A stretch of DNA of 64,000 bases from Sphingobacteriales bacterium (lineage in GTDB: Bacteria > Bacteroidota > Bacteroidia > Chitinophagales > Chitinophagaceae), in contig SEFP01000002.1 of NCBI GenBank assembly GCA_004144185.1, forward strand, positions 248,001 to 312,000, written 5' to 3'. Positions 1-9,103 of this stretch are shown in pieces. Each line of letters opens with the position of its first letter. The first letter of the stretch is position 1. Both the position numbers and the translations under genes were made by a program. A model generated the notes under the pieces. It worked only from the letters and a program-made list of their open reading frames with translations, searched no databases and was not told where the DNA came from.

Positions 1-107
1 GGTTCCGGAAACAATATGCGCGCTTTCGCCTGGGCGGAAGCTGTCCGGAAATAAAGGCTGCTCTTGGTCGGTCATCTCAGAATAATAGCAATCGGGGTTA
101 AGGTCGA

Positions 108-2408
108 TTGCCACTGTTTTTAAAAGACCATACCACTGGCTACCATTCCCCGTTGCCATTTAGAAAGAAGTACCTTTACAGCTGCGCCGGCTTTTGCCTG
201 CGCCCTGCTATTGTGAGTTTGCCCATCCTGCTGATTACGCCGCCGTTTACGCAGCTCAACACCCCATATCCGGCAACGGCCTATCTGAAAGGATTTCTAC
301 AATCGCGCGGCATTGCCGCTGCACAGGCGGATCTGGGACTGGAGGTACTGCTGCAACTTTTTTCCGAAACAGGCCTGGAACAAGCATTTCAGCAAGCCGC
401 TGCTTATCCGGAACCGTCGCCGAACGCACTCCGGATGCTGGCCTTAAAAGGACATTACCTGCGCACCATCGAACCTGTTGTCCGGTTTTTGCAGGGCAAA
501 GACCCGACGCTGTCCCGCAATATCCTCACCCGCCGGTTTCTGCCCGAAGGCAGCCGGTTTGATACGCTTCCGGATCTGGAAGCAGCCTTTGGCGACATGG
601 GCATTGCCGATGCCGCCAAGTATCTGGCTACCCTATACCTGGAAGATCTGAGCGATCTCATCACCGAAACAGTCGATCCGCAGTTCGGATTTTCGCGCTA
701 TGCCGAACGACTGTCGCGCACGGCTCCAACCTACGACCCGCTGTACGAAGCACTGGCGCAGCCGCCGAGCTTTATCGATCTGCTGACCATCCAGCAACTG
801 GGCAATCTGATTGAGCAGCACCAGCCTTGTCTGGTAGCCTTGTCGGTGCCGTTTCCGGGCAACCTGTTTTCAGCGCTGCGGTGTGGCCAATGGCTCCGGA
901 AACAATACCCGCAGATCAAAACCGTAATGGGCGGCGGTTACCCTAACACCGAACTGCGCAGTCTGAAAGATCCGCGCATCTTCGAAGTGCTCGATTTCAT
1001 CTGTCTCGACGACGGCGAAGCCCCGCTGGAAGCACTCTACGCCTATGTTTCCGGAACGAACCCGGATGCCGGTTCGCTGAAGCGGACGTATACGTTGCGG
1101 GAAGGCGAAGTGCAGTTTATCGACAGCAACGCGTGCAGCGATTATGCGATGGCTACGACCGGTACGCCCGACTATACCGGACTGCCGCTGGATCAGTATA
1201 TCTCCGTGATTGAGGTGACCAATCCGATGCACTCGCTCTGGAGTGATGGCCGCTGGAATAAGCTGACGATGGCACATGGCTGCTACTGGGGCAAGTGTAC
1301 CTTCTGCGATACCACCCTGCCCTATATCTCCGATTATGAACCGCTGACGGCCGGGCTGCTGGCCGACCGGATGGAAACCATTATTGCACAAACCGGAAAC
1401 ACCGGGTTTCATTTTGTAGATGAGGCGGCCCCGCCGGCGCTGATGCGCAACCTGGCGCTGGAGATTATCCGGCGCGGACTGGTGGTGAGCTGGTGGGCCA
1501 ATATCCGGTTTGAGAAAAGCTTTACGCCCGATCTGTGCCTGCTGCTGCGCGAAGCGGGTTGTATTGCCGTTAGCGGTGGATTGGAAGTGGCGAGCGACCG
1601 GCTGCTGAAGCTGATCGACAAAGGCGTAACGGTGGCACAGGTGGCGCGGGTGAACAAAGCCTTTACCGATGCCGGCATTCTGGTGCATGCCTACCTGATG
1701 TACGGTTTTCCGACGCAGACCGCCGTGGAAACTGTTGACTCGATGGAAATGGTGCGCCAGTTGTTTGCAGCCGGTGTACTCAAATCCGCCTTCTGGCATC
1801 GCTTCGCTTTGACGGCCCACAGTCCGGTCGGGAAGAATCCGGATGCCTATGGCGTTCGGATGATGCAGGCCGAAGGGACGTTTGCCAACAATGACATTGC
1901 CTACGAAGAAGCTGTCGACACCGATCATGATGCCTTTGGCTACGGACTCAAGAAGTCACTGTTCAATTATATGCACGGCATCGGGTTGCAGGATCCGTTG
2001 CACAAATGGTTTGACCATAAAGTACCGCGCACCACGGTGAAGCCCGACTGGATTTATGGGGCTTTGGAAGAAGCCGCGCTGAGTTTGCCGAAAGAAACCA
2101 GTCGCGTGGTGTGGCTGGGTGGTCCGGTAGCGGTGCAAACGGTGAGCAAATCCAAGAAAGGCGCTACCTGGGAAGAAGCGCAGCTTACGGTGTATGCCCG
2201 CAGTCAAACGCTGCACCTGCGCCTGGATGCAGCGAAAGGATTGTGGCTGTCTGATTTGCTGCCCCAGTTAACACCCGGTACCGCAACCCTGCTGACCCGC
2301 GCTGAGGTCCGTTCCCGGTACGAAGCAGCGGGTTGGGATGACTTCGAGTTGTTCTGGGATGACAAACCGCTCGCGCCGCTCCGGAAAGTGGGTTTGTTGC
2401 AGGTCTAG
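108..2408 (+). CDS. B12-binding-domain-like radical SAM protein (true start may be downstream, near 210)
   Basis: Long ORF; N-terminal 'ILLITPPFTQLNTPYPA' and 'VMGGGYPNTE' as in B12-binding radical SAM proteins; cysteine cluster GCYWGKCTFCD; 'SGGLEVASDRLLKLIDKGVT' radical SAM core motif. Confidence 0.85.
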   Translation: MPLFLKDHTTGYHSPLPFRKKYLYSCAGFCLRPAIVSLPILLITPPFTQLNTPYPATAYLKGFLQSRGIAAAQADLGLEVLLQLFSETGLEQAFQQAAAYPEPSPNALRMLALKGHYLRTIEPVVRFLQGKDPTLSRNILTRRFLPEGSRFDTLPDLEAAFGDMGIADAAKYLATLYLEDLSDLITETVDPQFGFSRYAERLSRTAPTYDPLYEALAQPPSFIDLLTIQQLGNLIEQHQPCLVALSVPFPGNLFSALRCGQWLRKQYPQIKTVMGGGYPNTELRSLKDPRIFEVLDFICLDDGEAPLEALYAYVSGTNPDAGSLKRTYTLREGEVQFIDSNACSDYAMATTGTPDYTGLPLDQYISVIEVTNPMHSLWSDGRWNKLTMAHGCYWGKCTFCDTTLPYISDYEPLTAGLLADRMETIIAQTGNTGFHFVDEAAPPALMRNLALEIIRRGLVVSWWANIRFEKSFTPDLCLLLREAGCIAVSGGLEVASDRLLKLIDKGVTVAQVARVNKAFTDAGILVHAYLMYGFPTQTAVETVDSMEMVRQLFAAGVLKSAFWHRFALTAHSPVGKNPDAYGVRMMQAEGTFANNDIAYEEAVDTDHDAFGYGLKKSLFNYMHGIGLQDPLHKWFDHKVPRTTVKPDWIYGALEEAALSLPKETSRVVWLGGPVAVQTVSKSKKGATWEEAQLTVYARSQTLHLRLDAAKGLWLSDLLPQLTPGTATLLTRAEVRSRYEAAGWDDFELFWDDKPLAPLRKVGLLQV

Positions 2409-2442
2409 GGATTGAAAGTCGGCAACCTCTTTTCCGGACGAT

Positions 2443-3019
2443 TGTCAGGCGGTTCTTCGACACTGTCATTCTGCTCTTCGACAGGCTCAGGGTGACACCG
2501 GATAGCGAAATGTAGGGCTTCTGCGTGCCATTGAACCTTTTCTACATGCCTTTTTTGACTTCTGCACGGCCTGTAGGCCTGTAGTCTTTTCTGCGTGGCC
2601 TGCGATGATTTCTGCATGGACTTCTATGAATTCTGCATGCCCTTGGACCAGTTCTGCGTGGTGTTCAGTGATTTCTGCATGGACTTCGATCACTTCTGCA
2701 TGGACTTCGATCACTTCTGCATGGACTTCGATCAGTTCTGCACGGTGTTCAGTGATTTCTGCGTGCCATTGTGGGCTTCTGCATGACATTGTGGGCTTCT
2801 GCGTGCCATTGAGGGCGTCTGCACGGTTTGGACGCTTTTTGCAGCAGTCTTGTTCCCAATTATCATTAGATTCCTTAGTTTCTTACTTAACCTTCCAACA
2901 TCATTAATCGATTTTTAAGGACCAACACGCCTTTCGACAAGCTCAGGGTGACAAAGCATAGAAAAACGGTTACCGGGGACTCTGTTCTTTATAAGCAGCC
3001 TGTCAGGCTGTTCTTCGAC
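2443..3019. repeat. Scattered REP-like half-elements (TGTCAGGCTG..TTCGAC / CTTCGACAGGCTCAGGGTGACA) flanking the minisatellite
   Basis: Copies at about 2443-2460, 2476-2497, 2931-2953 and 3001-3019 share the core found in the 3057-3260 repeats. Confidence 0.75.
2519..2835. repeat. Degenerate 20-21 bp tandem repeat (minisatellite), about 15 units beginning TTCTGCRYG
   Basis: Regular 20-21 bp spacing of TTCTGC(A/G)(T/C)G; three nearly identical units ttctgcatggacttcgatca[c/g]. Confidence 0.9.
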
Positions 3020-3056
3020 CTATTCAGAATGATGTTGTAACTGCTATTTTGTACAC

Positions 3057-3142
3057 GCGACTTGTCAGGCTGAGCTTGTCGAAGCCCGCATCATACATCT
3101 TAATAAGCCCTTCGATAGGATCAGGGTGACAAAAACATCGCG
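3057..3142. repeat. 86-bp composite REP-like element, copy 1
   Basis: Outer 22-bp imperfect inverted repeats tgtcaggctgagcttgtcgaag / cttcgataggatcagggtgaca; near-identical to 3175-3260. Confidence 0.85.
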
Positions 3143-3174
3143 CAACCATATAATTAATTGGTCAGGTTAATTAA

Positions 3175-3260
3175 GCGACGTGTCAGGCTGAACTTGTCGA
3201 AGCCCGCATCTTACATCTTAATAAGCCCTTCGATAGGATCAGGGTGACAAAAACATCGCG
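3175..3260. repeat. 86-bp composite REP-like element, copy 2
   Basis: Direct repeat of 3057-3142 with about 3 mismatches. Confidence 0.85.
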
Positions 3261-3298
3261 ATACCGGCTTCTGAATATTTACGTCCGGAAAGGACGTT

Positions 3299-4153
3299 TT
3301 AAAACAACGCCATTTGCGTGATGCGTTCCGGAACATAGGTTGCCGGTGCAGCCCGTTGCGCTTCCGGAGAAGCGGTAATCCGGAATACGGGACTGGGCGC
3401 GTACCGGGAGGCGACAACCACTTCTGTGCCTTGCCGGTGCGGCCAGAAGGTTTGCAGGGCCGTATCCGGGCAGTTGTTGTTTCCGGACAGGTGAGATAGC
3501 AGCAGGTGCGTGAGACCCGGTGACCGGTGCTGCTGAAATAAGTTTAGCGCTTCGCGGTTGGAGATGTGGCCGTAGCCTCCGGAGATGCGTTTTTTGAGAT
3601 GGTACGGATACTTGCCTGCGTCCAGCATCGCCTCGCAATAATTGGATTCCAGAAACACCGCATGACAGGTTTTGAACTGCCGGATCAGGGCCTCGCAGCA
3701 GCGCCCGATATCGGTAAATACCCCGACGCGGACGCCTTCATGAGCTACGACAAAGGATACGGGGTCGGCAGCATCATGGTATTTCCGGAACGGTAAAATC
3801 TGTAGGTTACCTACCGACAGCCAGATCTCCGGTTCGATGGGGACCGCCCGGTGTAAGGAGCGGCCCAGCCGGCAGCGTTGCAGCGTTGCCTGGGTACCCC
3901 AAATGGGCAGATCCCAGCGATGGGCTACCAGTTCCAGTCCGCGAACGTGATCGGTATGCTCATGAGAAACGAGAATGCCACGCAGGGCTTCCGGACGCAA
4001 TTCGAGTTGCGCCATGCGGCGGGCAATCTCGGCAAACGATGCACCGGCATCTACCAGAATGGCATCTGTTTCGGTGCCGACATAATAACAATTCCCGTTG
4101 GAGCCGGAACAAATCGAGGCGATCAGCAGCTCCGGCGTCTTTCTCTCAGTCAC
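3299..4153 (-). CDS. MBL-fold metallo-hydrolase (YycJ/WalJ-like)
   Basis: 'SHEHTDHVRGLE' metal-binding motif, 'CSGSNGNCYYVG' N-terminus. Confidence 0.9.
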   Translation of the reverse strand: MTERKTPELLIASICSGSNGNCYYVGTETDAILVDAGASFAEIARRMAQLELRPEALRGILVSHEHTDHVRGLELVAHRWDLPIWGTQATLQRCRLGRSLHRAVPIEPEIWLSVGNLQILPFRKYHDAADPVSFVVAHEGVRVGVFTDIGRCCEALIRQFKTCHAVFLESNYCEAMLDAGKYPYHLKKRISGGYGHISNREALNLFQQHRSPGLTHLLLSHLSGNNNCPDTALQTFWPHRQGTEVVVASRYAPSPVFRITASPEAQRAAPATYVPERITQMALF

Positions 4154-4223
4154 CTTTCGAAGGTAAGCCGATTTGACGGTTTGGGGCGGTCATCGAGACC
4201 TAATTCACTTAGAAAAAGGCTGG

Positions 4224-4871
4224 TTATCCGTTAAACAGTTTGTGTCTTTTGATTTCCTGATTATGCCTCAGTTTCCAGGCTTGGTAAAACGTCGGTACAT
4301 CGTTTGTCCATTTTTTGAGCGTCAGAATAATGACGATGATTTCCAAGCGCGTCAGCAGCCCGGTCCAGAAGCAGACCTCAAACCAGATCGGCGCCCGACA
4401 CTGTACCATCACCTGAATCAGTGTTGCGAAGATGGATAAGGTCCAGATTTTAGCACCAATGGAATGCGTGGCGATTTCTTTTTTGAATTTCAGGAAACTG
4501 ACTATATAAGTCAATGCTTCCAGTCCCAGAAGCAATCCTAGTTTCAGCGCATGGGTTTTAAAAAAGTCCGGACACTGGATATAAGTGGCCACTGCAACCG
4601 CGCTGAAAAACAGCTGATCCACAGTGGAATCCATCCGTCTCAGTTTTTGCGTGGATACCTGTAGGCGGCGGGCGATGATTCCATCAAAAACATCCGTCAG
4701 TAAGCCTACTGTCAGCAGTATAATCGCAACAGTCTGGTAATTCCGGACCCGATAATAACTCAGGACAACAATTACAATTCCGATCAACAGCCTGGCCCAG
4801 ATCAGCGACATGGGTATATGCTTTTTCATAAGTCGTCCATCGAACGAAACCAGTGGAGGCGTACGCCCCAC
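4224..4871 (-). CDS. CDP-alcohol phosphatidyltransferase family protein
   Basis: 'LLTDVFDGIIARRLQVSTQKLRRMDSTVDQ' matches the DG(x)2AR(x)8G(x)3D(x)3D motif region; multiple TM segments. Confidence 0.8.
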   Translation of the reverse strand: MGRTPPLVSFDGRLMKKHIPMSLIWARLLIGIVIVVLSYYRVRNYQTVAIILLTVGLLTDVFDGIIARRLQVSTQKLRRMDSTVDQLFFSAVAVATYIQCPDFFKTHALKLGLLLGLEALTYIVSFLKFKKEIATHSIGAKIWTLSIFATLIQVMVQCRAPIWFEVCFWTGLLTRLEIIVIILTLKKWTNDVPTFYQAWKLRHNQEIKRHKLFNG

Positions 4872-4984
4872 CGTTGCAGGATTTTAAAAGGTGATTTTCC
4901 GGAACCTGTTCACTACTTTCTACCGCTCCGATCAGATCGCAAACCTTTACCAGCATCTTAATGGATTCAAATTTCCGGAAATTG

Positions 4985-5986
4985 CTACGCTTCTCCCAGT
5001 ACCCGGATGGCTTCTTCCAGCAGTCGGTTCTTGTTGATAGGCACCACACCCACTTCTTCGCAAACCAGTCCGCCGGCCAGGTTGCTAAGCGCCGCCATTA
5101 GGGCCATATCCTGCGTGGCGGCGTAGGTCAGTGCAGCAGTCGCAATCACGGTATCGCCGGCTCCGGAAACATCCGCGATGTGGCGCAGGTGCGACGGAAT
5201 CTGCACGGCCGTAGTGTCATCCTGCGCATACACCCCTTTCTCAGACAGCGTCAAAAAGGTGATCTGGTGCTGCAACACTTCAGCCAGGGCCTGATGCACG
5301 GCCTGTAAGCTTTCAGCAGTCACCTGATCAATCGGCAGGTGCAATCCTTCCCGTACTTCTTTCAGATTCGGTTTGAAAATGGTGACGCCCTTGTAGGCCA
5401 GGAAGTTTTTCTTTTTGGGATCTACGGCTGTCGGGATATGGAGCAACTGACAATGCCCCAGCAACCGGTCAATGACGTTTTCTTTCAGTACGCCTTTGTT
5501 GTAGTCTTCAAAGATGACCATCTGCGGCTTTTCGCGTTGCAGATAGCGCATCACAGCGTCTATAAACGGATGTTCTTCTTCGGTGTTCAGATCATCGGTG
5601 ATTTCCTCGTCGATCCGCAGCATCTGCTGGGTATGGCCCATCACCCGCGCTTTAGTAGTTGTGGGCCGGTGTGTACTGGGTTGTACCAGTGCCGTACCGA
5701 TTCCGGAAGCGTCCAACAACCGTTTCAGGGTCTGGCCTTCGCTATCCGCACCGATCACGGTTGCCATTTCCACCTGTGCGCCCAGCGACCGCAGGTTGAG
5801 GGCTACGTTGGCTGCGCCGCCCAGCCGGCTTTCGCGCCGTTTGAGCCGCACGACCGGGACGGGTGCTTCCGGAGAAATCCGTTCGACTTCGCCCCACCAG
5901 TAGTTGTCGAGCATCACATCGCCCACCACCAGTATCCGCAGGTTGGCAAACGAGTCAAACAGATCTTGTAATGTAGCAGCATCCAT
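4985..5986 (-). CDS. PfkB-family carbohydrate kinase, RfaE1-like (heptose 7-phosphate kinase domain)
   Basis: 'VVGDVMLDNYWWGEVERISPEAPVPVV' and 'DVSGAGDTVIATAAL' motifs. Confidence 0.88.
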   Translation of the reverse strand: MDAATLQDLFDSFANLRILVVGDVMLDNYWWGEVERISPEAPVPVVRLKRRESRLGGAANVALNLRSLGAQVEMATVIGADSEGQTLKRLLDASGIGTALVQPSTHRPTTTKARVMGHTQQMLRIDEEITDDLNTEEEHPFIDAVMRYLQREKPQMVIFEDYNKGVLKENVIDRLLGHCQLLHIPTAVDPKKKNFLAYKGVTIFKPNLKEVREGLHLPIDQVTAESLQAVHQALAEVLQHQITFLTLSEKGVYAQDDTTAVQIPSHLRHIADVSGAGDTVIATAALTYAATQDMALMAALSNLAGGLVCEEVGVVPINKNRLLEEAIRVLGEA

Positions 5987-6011
5987 ACAGCAAAGTCCTT
6001 TTTTAGACCGT

Positions 6012-7433
6012 TTAAGACCGGGCGTTCTTTTGAGTTTCCCGGTAGCGCAACATCCAATACACCGGGAATCCCAGTGCCACGATAATCAGTCCGGGCAGCG
6101 TCGTTGCGGGCTTGTAGCGCAGCAATACCAGGCAGATAAACGTAGCCATAGCGATATACAGCACGGGCACCACCGGATATCCAACAGCCTTGTAGGGCCG
6201 GGGCGCATCCGGTTGGGTTTTCCGCAGGCGAAACAAACCGGCAATGGTTAAGATGTAAAACAGCAGCGCCACGATTACGATATAATCGAGCAGCGCACCA
6301 TAGCTACCGCTCAGACATAATACAATCGCCCAGGCGGCTTGCATCCACAGGGCAGGTTCCGGAACCCCTTTGGCATTGAGTCGCTTCGCAGCCGGCAGAA
6401 ACACGCCGTCTTCGGCCATGGTGCGATACACCCGTGCACCGGACAGAATCAGTCCGTTGTTGCAGCCAAAGGTGGAGATCATCACCAGTACGGCGATCAG
6501 CGAGGTACCGATGCCACCGAATATTTTGAGGGCTGCCGCAATGGCTACGCGATCCTGCGGTGCCTGGGCAATTTCTCCCATGCTCAGTACATTCAGGTAC
6601 ATCAGGTTCATCGTTACGTACAAGGCCGTGACGACCAGTGTACCGATGAACAGCGACAATCCGATGTTTCGTTCCGGACGTTTCATTTCGCCGGCGATAA
6701 ACGTGACCGAATTCCACGCATCCGATGAAAAAATAGAGCCGACCGCAGCAACACAAAGGGCTACGACCAGCGTAGGGCCCTGCAGCAGTTCCCGGAAGAT
6801 GGTACCGCCTTCAAACGTCATCCGGACGCCTTGCCAGGCACCAGCCCAGTTCAAATTCCAGCTACCATTCCGGACCAGCAGAAAACCGGCGATAATAAGG
6901 GCTGCCATAGCAGCGATCTTGGAAAACGTAAACACCAGTCCTACCCATTTACCGTTTTCGACGCCACGGGTGTTGATAAACGTCAGTAGCAGGATAATAA
7001 AGATCGCGACCAGCTGTGCCGCGTTCACTGAAAAGCTGCCATCGCTGAACAGTATATTCTCGGCACCGAGCGACGGAACCAGATAGCCCAGAAATTTACC
7101 GAACGCAACGCCTACGGCTGCAATGGTACCGGTCTGGATCACCGCAAAAAAAGACCAGCCATACAGAAAGCTCAGTCGGCGCCCCCAGGCTTCGCGCAGG
7201 TAGACATACTGACCACCGGCTTTGGGAAACATCCCGGCCAGTTCGCCGTAGGATAAAGCGGCCGATAAGGTCAGGACGCCGGTAAGCACCCAGACTACGA
7301 TCAGCCAGCCGGCACCGCCTACCTGCCGGGCAATATCGGCCGACACGATAAAGATGCCGGATCCAATCATGGAACCAATAACCAGCAAGGCACCGTCTAG
7401 TCCGGAGAGGGCCCGGTGAGGTTTAGTTTCCAA
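6012..7433 (-). CDS. APC-family amino acid permease
   Basis: 'GLDGALLVIGSMIGSGIFIVSADIARQVG' signature; about 12 TM segments. Confidence 0.9.
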   Translation of the reverse strand: METKPHRALSGLDGALLVIGSMIGSGIFIVSADIARQVGGAGWLIVVWVLTGVLTLSAALSYGELAGMFPKAGGQYVYLREAWGRRLSFLYGWSFFAVIQTGTIAAVGVAFGKFLGYLVPSLGAENILFSDGSFSVNAAQLVAIFIILLLTFINTRGVENGKWVGLVFTFSKIAAMAALIIAGFLLVRNGSWNLNWAGAWQGVRMTFEGGTIFRELLQGPTLVVALCVAAVGSIFSSDAWNSVTFIAGEMKRPERNIGLSLFIGTLVVTALYVTMNLMYLNVLSMGEIAQAPQDRVAIAAALKIFGGIGTSLIAVLVMISTFGCNNGLILSGARVYRTMAEDGVFLPAAKRLNAKGVPEPALWMQAAWAIVLCLSGSYGALLDYIVIVALLFYILTIAGLFRLRKTQPDAPRPYKAVGYPVVPVLYIAMATFICLVLLRYKPATTLPGLIIVALGFPVYWMLRYRETQKNARS

Positions 7434-7478
7434 TAATCAGGTTTTAGCGATAAGAAGGACTTGAGGTGTTTCCGGAAA

Positions 7479-8105
7479 TTACTTAGTCGTGTCTTCCAAC
7501 CGGGCGTTCATGCCGGCAATCACTTCCCGGGTAATGTCCAGCCCTTTATTGGCATACAGAATGCTGCCGTTTTTGGAATACGACAGTACATAATCATACG
7601 ACTTATCTTTTACGTACTCTTCCAGAAAATCATCCAGTCGCTTCTGGATTTCGGTATTAAAAGCGTCCTGGTCTTTGAGCAGTGACGTTGTTAGTGTTTC
7701 GCGACGGGTCGTGAGGCTTTGTTCCATCTGTTGCAGTTTCCGGCCTGCGGCTTCCGCTTCGGCGGTTGAGCTAAACCCACCCGTACTGCCTTTTTTCTGG
7801 TACTCTACCGCCTGGTTTTGCAACTGAATGGCGGAGCGCTGCAACTCTGATTCCACGCTTTGCTGACGACGGGTGAACTCGGCTTTTTTATTTTTAAAAT
7901 ACGTATAATTAGCTTCCAGCGTATCAATATCTACATACGCAACCGCACTTTGCGGGTTGGGCGCTTTTCCACTGGGTGCAGCGGTTGTGCTTTTGGTAAC
8001 TAAGGTAGCCGTTGATGTGGCTTTGGAAGCAAAACTGACCACCATGCCGATCAGGGCAACGGTAGACACGGCAATCGATACTTTACTAAGGGTATTGGCG
8101 TTCAA
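7479..8105 (-). CDS. OmpH/Skp-family periplasmic chaperone-like protein
   Basis: N-terminal signal/TM, 'VAYVDIDTLEANYTYFKNKKAEF' and coiled-coil typical of OmpH. Confidence 0.8.
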   Translation of the reverse strand: MNANTLSKVSIAVSTVALIGMVVSFASKATSTATLVTKSTTAAPSGKAPNPQSAVAYVDIDTLEANYTYFKNKKAEFTRRQQSVESELQRSAIQLQNQAVEYQKKGSTGGFSSTAEAEAAGRKLQQMEQSLTTRRETLTTSLLKDQDAFNTEIQKRLDDFLEEYVKDKSYDYVLSYSKNGSILYANKGLDITREVIAGMNARLEDTTK

Positions 8106-8402
8106 AACAAGAAATTTTTAGCAGTCCGCAAATGTAATCGCAGCGTTCCGGCAATTCATAGCCCCGGTAAAAAAAGCACTGTATTTTCTTACAGGCCTGT
8201 GACGGAGTAGCCTGATAGATGTAGCTGTTCCAGGCATCGATTGGATTCTTTTCAGTGTATCCTCCTGTAGGGGGCATTTTCGCACACGTTTACCATATCA
8301 TCTGGATCGCTGAACAACCGGTTCGCTGCGAAACGATCTATACAAAACTGTCATCAGCTAAAAAGCCAGGGCTAACGAATGGCAGCAGTGGTGAACCCTT
8401 AT

Positions 8403-8969
8403 CTATCGCCCACTGATTACGGTTTTATCCGGATCCGAGAGATTCTGAACGCCATAGAAGCGAATGTTGTTTATAGCCATCTCATCCAGCGTATTAATCA
8501 AATCTTCGTACGTACAGGTTTCGGCAGGCTTGATCAATACCATCAACGCTGTTCTGGGAGATAGCTGACCGGTTTGCTGGAGGTCGGTCAGTGCTGCTTT
8601 ACGGGTCAGGAGGACGTCCCGCAACGAATTTGGACCCGGGCTAAGAGACGCAGTATTGGCAACAGGCGGATACGCCGGGTCATAACCGGTTCCGCTATAA
8701 TAGTATACCTGATGCCGGCTCCCGAGTAGCAAGGTCAGGACTGCTGAGTTCCGGATTCCCATACATCCTTCTACACAGGCTTCCGGAACAGGAAGAAGAA
8801 GGGTAATCGTTTTGGGCTTTGACAAGAACTCCATCCACATAAAAAAAGTGAGTACCAATAGTCCTAAATCGACCATAGCGGTCAGGTCAATGGAAACTAC
8901 AGCTTTTGTTTTCCGGGCATTCCGACCGGTACGATTCCAGGCTTTAAAAGAAGACTTTAATACTGCCAT
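8403..8969 (-). CDS. ExbD/TolR-family biopolymer transport protein (divergent paralog)
   Basis: 'VVSIDLTAMVDLGLLVLTFFMWMEFLSKPK' TM with conserved Asp; co-linear with ORF 11420-11992. Confidence 0.85.
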   Translation of the reverse strand: MAVLKSSFKAWNRTGRNARKTKAVVSIDLTAMVDLGLLVLTFFMWMEFLSKPKTITLLLPVPEACVEGCMGIRNSAVLTLLLGSRHQVYYYSGTGYDPAYPPVANTASLSPGPNSLRDVLLTRKAALTDLQQTGQLSPRTALMVLIKPAETCTYEDLINTLDEMAINNIRFYGVQNLSDPDKTVISGR

Positions 8970-9103
8970 GTCAAGGAGCGTTTAAAAGAGTTTGAGCCAG
9001 TGCCGGACTGCCGCAGGGCATGAGCCAGCCATCAACAGCTGGCTTTAATTGATGGCAGACCGATCAGAAGCCCGTTCCGGAACTCTCCCGGCACGTTGGT
9101 TCC

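Noticed and set aside
870-1928. 352-aa antisense ORF
   Set aside because: Lies wholly opposite the strongly supported radical SAM gene; its low-complexity composition is typical of shadow ORFs.
2487-2789. 100-aa minus-strand ORF with HAEVIEV heptads (and plus-strand ORFs 2595-2786, 2605-2907)
   Set aside because: Produced by a stop-free 21-bp tandem repeat open on both strands; the period shifts to 20 bp at one edge, and no credible start context or flanking conserved sequence was seen.
2519-2835. CRISPR array
   Set aside because: Units are contiguous 20-21 bp tandem repeats with no unique spacers.
3057-3260. CRISPR array
   Set aside because: Only two long (86 bp) repeats with internal inverted arms and no spacer series; better explained as REP/MITE elements.
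8086-8277. 63-aa minus-strand ORF upstream of the OmpH gene
   Set aside because: Short, Cys-rich without a pattern, no ribosome-binding or homology support; probably leader sequence.
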